Below, piece by piece: positions 1 through 5,205 of a stretch of DNA of 5,918 nt (positions within the stretch are counted from its first letter, which is position 1; each line of letters starts with the position of its first letter). The notes below the pieces were generated by a model. The model was given only the letters and a program-made list of their open reading frames with translations. It was not told the DNA's origin and searched no databases. Source of the DNA: Flavobacteriales bacterium (GTDB lineage Bacteria; Bacteroidota; Bacteroidia; Flavobacteriales_F; PHOS-HE28); assembly GCA_024640205.1 (NCBI GenBank), contig JAHEFL010000131.1, positions 1-5,918 on the forward strand, in the 5' to 3' direction. The translations under genes were made by a program, and so were the position numbers.

Positions 1-1
1 A

Positions 2-112
2 TCTTCGGACGGTTCTGCATCGGCAAATGAAGTATTGCGTGTGATGGGGGTCACGCAGATCCGTCTGAAAAGACCGTTGCTTTACCACTCGACATTCACG
101 TCCTCGCTATGA
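2..112 (+). CDS. Possible 3' end of an upstream gene (partial)
   Basis: One forward frame is open from the window edge for 36 codons and ends in TGA at 110-112. That stop overlaps the ATG of the sulfite dehydrogenase gene in the 4-bp form ATGA, the same junction used between that gene and the cytochrome gene after it. The encoded tail contains ANEVLRVMG, then TQIRLKRPLLYH, and ends TSSL. I do not recognise a family. The third codon positions are a little less G/C-rich than in the neighbouring genes, and the frame includes AGA and CTA codons, which argues mildly against coding. A short open frame like this can also occur by chance. If real, it puts the start of the operon upstream of this window. 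Confidence 0.33.
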   Translation, partial: SSDGSASANEVLRVMGVTQIRLKRPLLYHSTFTSSL

Positions 113-1434
113 TTGAGAAGAGTGCGAATCAGGATATACTAGCCCGTTATGAGGCGGACCCCATCGCAGCGGACCGGGAGACATTCGGCCGTGAAAGCGA
201 TCCGAACACGCGGCGTGGTTTCCTTCGGAACGCGGGTCTTAGCACCATGGCGATGGTCCTTGGTGGTCCTATCGTATTCGCCAACGAAATGCCTGCCGGG
301 ATGATCCCTGCTTTGCTGCTTGGAGGTGATGAGGAGGCGCTGGCGAAGCTGGGCAAGGACAAGGGCCTCACGATCCTGAACGACAAGCCGTGGAACATTG
401 AAACACCGGCCCACCTCCTCGATGATGAGGTGACACCGGCCGCACGGATGTTCGTCCGCAACAATGGTGTCATCCCTGCTGAATTCGACGTCGCAAACTG
501 GACACTTACAATTGATGGGGAGTCCGTGGAACGTAAGGTCAGCTTCTCGTTGAACGACCTCAAAACCAAGTTCCCCCACCATACCTATCGCTTGGTGTTG
601 GAGTGTGGCGGCAATGGCCGTGCGGAATTCGACCCGCCCGCGCAAGGCAACCAATGGACCGTTGGCGCGGTGCAATGCGCTGAATGGACCGGTGTGCGGT
701 TGCGCGATCTGCTGGAAAAAGCCGGCATCAAGAAGAATGCGGTGTACATCGGCTACTACGGCAGTGACACGCACCTTAGCGGCGACCCGGACAAGGTGGT
801 GATCTCACGCGGCGTGCCAATACGCAAGGCACTGGAGGACGAAACACTCGTGGCTTTCGCCATGAATGGAAAGGATATCCCGGCAGCTCATGGTCATCCG
901 TTGCGCCTTGTGATCGGTGGATGGCCGGCCAGCGTATCCGGGAAATGGCTGAAGCGGATAAGCGTGCGGAACAAGGTGCACGATGGTCCGAAAATGACCG
1001 GCGATAGCTACAAGGTGCCGTTGATCCCCGTGGAGCCCGGGGAAACGGTGCCGGAGGATAAGCTGCGCATCATTGAAAGCATGCCTGTGCGCTCGGTGAT
1101 CACCTATCCGAAGTCAGGTGCCATGCTGAAGCCCGGACAGAAGTTGAATGTGCGCGGGCATGCTTGGGCGGGTGATCTCCATGTGAAGGAGATGCATGTC
1201 TCCATCGATTTCGGCACCACCTGGACGAAAGCCATCTTGCAAGCTCCGCACAACCGCCTGGCATGGCAACGATGGACGGTTGAACTCGAGCTGCCGGCCA
1301 CCGGGTACTATGAAGTGTGGGCCCGTGCAACGGATAGTGCCGGGGTCATGCAACCCATGGTGGTACCGGGCTGGAACCCTAAGGGATATCTGAACAATGC
1401 GTGCCACCGGATCGCGGTGCGCATGAAAGGATGA
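109..1434 (+). CDS. sorA: Tat-exported molybdopterin sulfite dehydrogenase/oxidase (SorA-like)
   Basis: This 441-aa protein should oxidise sulfite to sulfate at a molybdenum-pterin centre outside the cytoplasmic membrane. Residues 34-40 (TRRGFLR) form a twin-arginine export motif, followed by a hydrophobic stretch to about residue 58 and the MPAGMIP segment typical of bacterial members. The oxidoreductase molybdopterin-binding domain covers about 90-290. It contains FVRNNGVIP (115-123) and ECGGNGR (165-171), whose Cys166 is the expected molybdenum ligand. It also contains HGHPLRLVIGGWP (261-273) followed by SGKWLKRIS. The C-terminal dimerisation domain (about 320-440) shows VRGHAWAG, VSIDFGTTW and WARATDS. 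Length and domain order are normal for the family. The start at 109 lacks a Shine-Dalgarno sequence but gives the usual roughly 34-residue lead-in to the RR motif. The gene overlaps the cytochrome gene by 4 bp, which supports pairing of the two subunits. SoxC-like sulfane dehydrogenases are the nearest alternative; the overall motif pattern fits the SorA/sulfite oxidase side better. Confidence 0.93.
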   Translation: MIEKSANQDILARYEADPIAADRETFGRESDPNTRRGFLRNAGLSTMAMVLGGPIVFANEMPAGMIPALLLGGDEEALAKLGKDKGLTILNDKPWNIETPAHLLDDEVTPAARMFVRNNGVIPAEFDVANWTLTIDGESVERKVSFSLNDLKTKFPHHTYRLVLECGGNGRAEFDPPAQGNQWTVGAVQCAEWTGVRLRDLLEKAGIKKNAVYIGYYGSDTHLSGDPDKVVISRGVPIRKALEDETLVAFAMNGKDIPAAHGHPLRLVIGGWPASVSGKWLKRISVRNKVHDGPKMTGDSYKVPLIPVEPGETVPEDKLRIIESMPVRSVITYPKSGAMLKPGQKLNVRGHAWAGDLHVKEMHVSIDFGTTWTKAILQAPHNRLAWQRWTVELELPATGYYEVWARATDSAGVMQPMVVPGWNPKGYLNNACHRIAVRMKG

Positions 1435-1928
1435 AGTCCGGCAAGCCCGATCCCAAGCCCATGGACGCGTTGGTCGCCCGCATCGCCCGGCATGTGAATG
1501 TGTTGGCAGGTATCACCGTGCTGCTTGTGGTACAATTCGTATTCATCGCCGTCTTTCCGGAGTTGTTCGAAAGGGCTTTCGTTGTCGGGGCATCAATGGA
1601 GGTGGAAAGAGACCTATCACCGGTGGTGATGGACGAGGGCATCGAGAACGGCATCCACGTGGAAAGTGGCTTGATCGTGGATGCCGATTGGGAACTGGTG
1701 CTGGCCACGTGCACGGCGTGCCACTCCGCCAAGCTCGTTACCCAGAATCGCGCCGACCGCGAGGGTTGGACCAGGATGATACGCTGGATGCAGGAAACCC
1801 AGAACCTCTGGGATCTCGGCGACAATGAGGCCTTGATACTGGACTACCTCGCGAAGAACTATCCACCAAAGAAAAAAGGTCGTCGTGCAAGACTGACCAA
1901 CATCGAATGGTACGACCTGGAACCTTGA
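1431..1928 (+). CDS. Membrane-anchored monohaem cytochrome c, probable sulfite dehydrogenase electron-acceptor subunit
   Basis: This 165-aa protein probably takes electrons from the sulfite dehydrogenase. A short basic N-terminus (two Arg and a His before residue 22) precedes one transmembrane helix at about 23-43 (LAGITVLLVVQFVFIAVF). This predicts an N-in anchor with the rest outside. The single haem-binding motif CTACH lies at 94-98. Met116 or Met120 in the WTRMIRWM stretch is the likely distal ligand. The haem domain is small, about 55 residues, and ends near DYLAKNYPP. A basic tail (KKKGRRAR, 147-154) and NIEWYDLEP follow. I chose the ATG at 1431 because it forms an ATGA overlap with the preceding stop; an in-frame ATG at 1401 would lie inside the dehydrogenase gene. 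SorB-like and SoxD-like cytochromes share the CxxCHS...W..M layout. Assignment to sulfite oxidation rests on the gene pairing. Identity as a c-type cytochrome is firm. Confidence 0.88.
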   Translation: MKSGKPDPKPMDALVARIARHVNVLAGITVLLVVQFVFIAVFPELFERAFVVGASMEVERDLSPVVMDEGIENGIHVESGLIVDADWELVLATCTACHSAKLVTQNRADREGWTRMIRWMQETQNLWDLGDNEALILDYLAKNYPPKKKGRRARLTNIEWYDLEP

Positions 1929-2857
1929 GCGCGATCGCCGCACTCGTGCTGGGGTGCGCTGGGCCGAACGCCGAACGAAATGCAGAGGTCGTGCAGCCCG
2001 TTCACGCCGTGCAAGACCTTATTGAACCCTCCGAACTGTTCGAGTGGAACGCCACGGACACGCCTACGTTCGTGCTCGATGTGCGTCCGATAAGATCATA
2101 CCACCAAGGGCATATTCCAGGCGCGGTGCAGATCTGGCGCGATGCGTTCACCCGCAGCGACCTACCCTATTCCGGCATGTCCGCCACACGGGGAATCATC
2201 GAACATCTCCTCGATTCATTGGGCTTGCGAAGTGACCAGCAGGTCGTGGTCTATGACGATCGCGGGGGATGTGATGCTGCACGCGTGTGGTGGTTGTTGA
2301 AGGTGCATGGCCATCGCAAGGTGGCGTTGTTGAATGGCGGCATCCCACGCTGGCGTGCGGAAGGATTCCCGGTGACCTTGAAATGGGTGCGGACCAAGCC
2401 CTCCGGATACGCTTTCCCGGACCCGGTCGACAGCACATTGGTCGCCACCTTGGACATGGTGAAAGGCACCATGGCGAGCAAGAGAGGCGTGTTGCTCGAC
2501 ACCCGATCACGGAAGGAATACAGCGGCGCTGAGATGAAGCAGGGTGCATTCCGCCCCGGCACGATACCTGGAAGCGTCCTCTATGACTGGGGAAATGCGG
2601 TGGCCTTCGACAAGGACCAGGTCCTGAAGGATACGGCGTCCTTGCGTTATGATCTTGCAGCGCTCGGTATCCAGCCTGATGATACCGTGATCACTTTCTG
2701 CCATTCCGGCGTGCGTTCGGCCCACACCACGTTCGTCCTTAGTGCCGTGCTTGGCATGAACAACGTGCGCAACTACGACGGGTCCTGGACCGAATGGAGC
2801 TACCACAGCGAACTTCCAGTGCACGCCGATAGTTCTTTAACCACAACTCTTCCCTGA
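1907..2857 (+). CDS. Two-domain rhodanese-like sulfurtransferase with lipoprotein signal
   Basis: This 316-aa protein resembles thiosulfate/3-mercaptopyruvate sulfurtransferases. Domain 1 (about 36-155) carries LDVRP (57-61) and the rhodanese signature SYHQGHIPGAV (64-74). At its catalytic-loop position it has YDDRGG, the usual degenerate inactive site. Domain 2 (about 180-302) has LLDTRS, HSGVRS after the catalytic Cys265 (CHSGVRS, 265-271) and the C-terminal signature YDGSWTEW (290-297). The N-terminus (MVRPGT, then SAIAALVLGC) looks like a lipoprotein signal with Cys17 as the lipidated residue, so the enzyme is probably tethered outside the inner membrane. The ATG start overlaps the cytochrome gene by 22 bp. 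A TTG at 1925 would give a TTGA overlap but would remove the Arg of the signal, so ATG is preferred. Family enzymes that use thiosulfate release sulfite, the substrate of the dehydrogenase encoded two genes upstream. The true sulfur donor cannot be read from the sequence. Confidence 0.9.
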   Translation: MVRPGTLSAIAALVLGCAGPNAERNAEVVQPVHAVQDLIEPSELFEWNATDTPTFVLDVRPIRSYHQGHIPGAVQIWRDAFTRSDLPYSGMSATRGIIEHLLDSLGLRSDQQVVVYDDRGGCDAARVWWLLKVHGHRKVALLNGGIPRWRAEGFPVTLKWVRTKPSGYAFPDPVDSTLVATLDMVKGTMASKRGVLLDTRSRKEYSGAEMKQGAFRPGTIPGSVLYDWGNAVAFDKDQVLKDTASLRYDLAALGIQPDDTVITFCHSGVRSAHTTFVLSAVLGMNNVRNYDGSWTEWSYHSELPVHADSSLTTTLP

Positions 2858-2860
2858 CCC

Positions 2861-3745
2861 ATGAACCGTTACCTCGATGCCTTCTTGAGTTCGTTCGGCA
2901 ACTACGCCGGTTATGTCTGGCGGGAGATCACCTTCAACACCGAGCCATGGTACGTGAACTACTTCTACTGGCTCATCCTGCTGTCACTGGTGGTATGGGG
3001 GCTGGAACTGGCCTTCCCCTGGCGCAAGGACCAGAAGGCGTTCCGAAAGGACTTTTGGTTGGATGCCTTCTACATGTTCTTCAACTTCTACATCTTCAAC
3101 CTCGTCATCTTCATCGCCTTCAGTGAAGTGGTGAACATGGCCGTGAACGACCTGTTCGGCACATCCTTGGAGAAAATGCGCTTGTTGGACCTCAGTGCCA
3201 TGCCGGGCTGGGCGCAGCTGCTGATCTTTTTCATCGCGACCGACTTCATCCAATGGTTCACCCACGTCCTGCTGCATCGTTACGAGATCCTCTGGCGCTT
3301 CCACAAGGTGCACCACAGTGTGGAGCAGATGGGCTTTGCGGCGCACCTGCGCTACCACTGGATGGAGAACGTGTTCTACACGCCGATGAAGTACATCGCC
3401 GTCATGCTCATTGGTGGATTCACACCTGACCAGGCCTTCATCGTGTTCTATGTCGCCATCGCCATCGGCCACCTGAACCACGCCAACATCCACATCACCT
3501 ACGGTCCGTTGAAGTACATCTTCAATAACCCGGTGATGCACCTCTGGCATCATGCCTTCAACCTTCCTGAAGGACGGCGCCATGGGATGAACTACGGGAT
3601 CTCCCTGAGCATTTGGGACTACCTCTTCAGGACGGCAGCCATCCCCAAGGACGATGCCCACATCAAGCTCGGATTCCCCGGCATGGAGAAGTTCCCACAC
3701 GACTTACCGCACCAACTCGTGTACGGCTTCAAAGGGGAGAAGTGA
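2861..3745 (+). CDS. Fatty acid hydroxylase / sterol desaturase family membrane protein
   Basis: This 294-aa integral-membrane protein has the full histidine-box set of the di-iron fatty acid hydroxylase superfamily. The boxes are HVLLH (135-139), HKVHH (148-152), HLNHANIH (204-211), HLWHH (227-231) and HGMNYG from His241. HLRYHWMEN (162-170) is a further family motif. Hydrophobic helices lie at about 33-52, 65-93, 117-133 and 172-204. The family hydroxylates or desaturates lipids at the membrane with O2, placing two irons on the conserved histidines. The substrate cannot be predicted. It starts 3 bp after the rhodanese stop on the same strand and is therefore probably cotranscribed with the sulfite genes. 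Its last 17 bases overlap the 3' end of the opposing NlpE-like gene. Length is normal for bacterial members. The family call is strong; the role in a sulfur operon is unexplained. Confidence 0.91.
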   Translation: MNRYLDAFLSSFGNYAGYVWREITFNTEPWYVNYFYWLILLSLVVWGLELAFPWRKDQKAFRKDFWLDAFYMFFNFYIFNLVIFIAFSEVVNMAVNDLFGTSLEKMRLLDLSAMPGWAQLLIFFIATDFIQWFTHVLLHRYEILWRFHKVHHSVEQMGFAAHLRYHWMENVFYTPMKYIAVMLIGGFTPDQAFIVFYVAIAIGHLNHANIHITYGPLKYIFNNPVMHLWHHAFNLPEGRRHGMNYGISLSIWDYLFRTAAIPKDDAHIKLGFPGMEKFPHDLPHQLVYGFKGEK

Positions 3746-4454
3746 TCGAAGGACAATCGCCGTCGAGCCTCCGGAGCACCTTTTCCACGAACAGGTATAC
3801 CTCCTCACCATCACCTTCCATGGATGGACCCAAACCCAAATGGGCCTGGATCTCGACCAGCAGGGGATCGGTACTGCTGTGCCCGCCCTCGGTATACCAC
3901 ATGGCCATTTCCAATCCGGCCACTTGCATCCCCAACGGTATCTCCGCCCCGGACCCACAGGGACGCATGGAATGCGACTCATCAGCATACGTGTACCGCC
4001 CGGTGATCCGCATGGAACGGTCCAACAGATCGCCATCGCTACGTCGCAGATCGACCGAAGAGCCGGTGCTCGCCCCGCCTGCTTCAGGGATCACCTGGCT
4101 CAAGCCTTGATCGGTGACCCGGAAACGCAGGCCGGAAGAACCTTTCAGCAGGACCTCATTCCCGATCAGTTCCCAGTTACCCATTTCGCCAAAAGGCACC
4201 GTATCCCTGTCCTGGTAAGTCGCGAGCTTCAGGAACGTACCGTCCGAGCCCAACCAGATCTCCGTCAAGATCCCCGGACAGTCAGCGCATGGCATCGTAC
4301 CCCGATGCACTCCGACCGGATCTCCGATCAACATGATCGTATCAGAGGTCGCGGCGTCAGGATGCTCATCCACGTGTTCCTTGTCAGGGCTTGAGCAGGA
4401 GGAAAACCATACGAACAGCGGCACGAGGACGAGAACACGCATTATTTTGGTCAT
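3729..4454 (-). CDS. NlpE-like copper-resistance / envelope-stress lipoprotein
   Basis: This 241-aa protein begins MTKIMRVLVLVPLFVWFSSC, a lipoprotein signal with Cys20 as the lipidation site. The N-terminal NlpE domain shows MPCADCPGI (54-62) with the CxxC pair Cys56/Cys59, then LGSDGTF and GEMGNWEL...NEVLL (89-103). The second domain starts near SMRITGRYTYADES (148-160), with PCGSG at Cys166, and ends with Cys234 in DGDCPS. This matches the layout of E. coli NlpE, where a C-terminal Cys pairs with the domain-2 Cys. NlpE senses lipoprotein trafficking and surface or copper stress through Cpx in enterobacteria; that circuit should not be assumed here. Start: an upstream in-frame ATG at 4496 would place a non-signal stretch before the lipid anchor and overlap the divergent gene, so the ATG at 4454 is preferred. 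The ATG four codons later is also possible. The acidic residues after the lipidated Cys (PDKEHVDE) could affect surface display, which is speculative. Confidence 0.85.
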   Translation of the reverse strand: MTKIMRVLVLVPLFVWFSSCSSPDKEHVDEHPDAATSDTIMLIGDPVGVHRGTMPCADCPGILTEIWLGSDGTFLKLATYQDRDTVPFGEMGNWELIGNEVLLKGSSGLRFRVTDQGLSQVIPEAGGASTGSSVDLRRSDGDLLDRSMRITGRYTYADESHSMRPCGSGAEIPLGMQVAGLEMAMWYTEGGHSSTDPLLVEIQAHLGLGPSMEGDGEEVYLFVEKVLRRLDGDCPSITSPL

Positions 4455-4460
4455 AGGCTT

Positions 4461-4468
4461 CGAAATTA
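4461..4468 (-). promoter_or_regulatory. Candidate Bacteroidota -7 box for the NlpE-like gene
   Basis: Read on the minus strand, TAATTTCG differs from the Bacteroidota -7 consensus TAnnTTTG by one base. It ends 6 bases before the ATG. No clear -33 TTG box is visible at the expected distance. If this is the promoter, the transcript would have almost no leader. Confidence 0.35.
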
Positions 4469-4474
4469 GGGAAC

Positions 4475-4482
4475 GACCTTCG
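4475..4482 (+). promoter_or_regulatory. Weak candidate -7 box for the WbqC-family gene
   Basis: GACCTTCG matches four of the six fixed positions of TAnnTTTG and sits 6 bases before the ATG at 4489. This is the same distance as the box of the divergent gene. A TTG lies at 4447-4449, about 25 bases upstream, a little far for a -33 element. Placement is the main support; the match itself is weak. Confidence 0.22.
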
Positions 4483-4488
4483 CGCTGC

Positions 4489-5151
4489 ATGCTCACCCCG
4501 CTCCTCTCGGCCTTCTATTTCGGCAGCGTTGAACACTTCGCCATCCTTGCCGCGCACCCGAAGGTCGTGTTCGATATCGGCGAGCATTTCGTGCGCCAGA
4601 CCTACCGGACCCGCACCACCATTCTGGGCCCCAACGGACGGCAGGATCTGATGGTGCCCGTCGATAGGCGGAGCGGGTCAATTGCCGGGTTGGAACACCG
4701 GAAAGGCGACAAAGTGCCCATGCGATCCGTCGGGTTGAGCTATGCGGGATCATGGCCGCAGCAGCATCTGCACGCCATACGCAGCGCTTACGGACAGGCA
4801 CCCTGGTTCATCCACTTCATCGATGAGATCGAAAGTATCCTGACCAAGCGGTATGATCGCCTGGTCGACCTCGATCTCGCAACGATACGAGCAGGGATGC
4901 GCTGGCTTTCCCTGACCACGGAACTCGAGGTCAAGGAGAACTATATGGATGAAGCGGAGACAAGCACGGACGAAATGCTGGACCTGAGGAACGAATTGCA
5001 CCCGAAGAAGAAATTGCCTGCCACGGTCCCACAGGTGAAGCCCTACCCCCAGGTGTTCGCTTACCGGCATGGCCCGGTGCCCCGGCTGAGCATCATCGAC
5101 CTGGTGATGAACAAAGGACCGGAGGCGCCCGGGATCGTCCGCGGACGATAG
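4489..5151 (+). CDS. WbqC-family protein
   Basis: This 220-aa protein matches the WbqC family, linked to surface polysaccharide or glycan gene clusters but without a well-established reaction. Visible family motifs run in order. SAFYFGSVEHFAIL is at the N-terminus. FDIGEHFVRQTYRTRT is followed by ILGPNGRQDLMVPV. Next come GSWPQQHLHAIRSAYGQAPWF and a C-terminal PYPQVF...LSIIDLVMNKGPEA. Length is as expected for the family. The frame is open back to 4333, but the extra 52 residues would lie antisense to the NlpE-like coding region and have no family character. The ATG at 4489 puts the conserved YFG motif near the N-terminus. There is no Shine-Dalgarno sequence. No glycan-synthesis neighbours are visible here, so the local context does not help assign a pathway. 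Confidence 0.88.
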   Translation: MLTPLLSAFYFGSVEHFAILAAHPKVVFDIGEHFVRQTYRTRTTILGPNGRQDLMVPVDRRSGSIAGLEHRKGDKVPMRSVGLSYAGSWPQQHLHAIRSAYGQAPWFIHFIDEIESILTKRYDRLVDLDLATIRAGMRWLSLTTELEVKENYMDEAETSTDEMLDLRNELHPKKKLPATVPQVKPYPQVFAYRHGPVPRLSIIDLVMNKGPEAPGIVRGR

Positions 5152-5187
5152 AACGCAAGTGCATCCGTCCATCGTTGCAAGGGAAGC

Positions 5188-5195
5188 CATCTTTG
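5188..5195 (+). promoter_or_regulatory. Candidate Bacteroidota -7 box for the WD40 gene
   Basis: CATCTTTG differs by one base from TAnnTTTG and is followed by C, as is common in this phylum. It lies 10 bases before the ATG at 5206, in the 54-bp gap after the WbqC-family gene. A TTG at 5175-5177 is too close to serve as -33. Nothing else of note is visible in this gap. Confidence 0.4.
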
Positions 5196-5205
5196 CGGAC
5201 CTGAC

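Noticed and set aside
63..74. Small hairpin GTCT-GAAA-AGAC in the region before the sulfite dehydrogenase
   Set aside because: The stem is only 4 bp with a mismatch just outside it and no U-tract; such stems are common by chance.
139..774. 211-codon minus-strand open frame inside the sulfite dehydrogenase gene
   Set aside because: It is an in-register antisense shadow of a gene with strong family motifs, with no family features of its own.
1424..1430. GAAAGG just before the cytochrome ATG, considered as a Shine-Dalgarno site
   Set aside because: It directly abuts the start codon, with no usable spacing, and encodes the last residues of the preceding protein. Coupling by the ATGA overlap explains the start better.
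2984..3700. 238-codon open frame on the minus strand inside the hydroxylase gene
   Set aside because: It is also in codon register with the sense gene, and its His/Val/Glu-rich translation is what antisense reading of a membrane protein gives. The sense protein has complete catalytic motifs.
3769..3776. CTCCGGAG palindrome just past the hydroxylase gene, considered as a terminator
   Set aside because: It is an 8-base palindrome without a loop or extended stem, and it lies inside the NlpE-like coding region, so there is no support for a terminator.
3654..4394. 246-codon plus-strand open frame across the NlpE-like gene
   Set aside because: It is in codon register with the minus-strand NlpE-like gene, which has a lipoprotein signal and family cysteine motifs; the plus-strand translation shows none.
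4333..4488. N-terminal extension of the WbqC-family protein by 52 residues
   Set aside because: The extension is mostly antisense to the NlpE-like N-terminus, lacks family character, and would bury the usual near-N-terminal YFG motif. The ATG at 4489 fits better.
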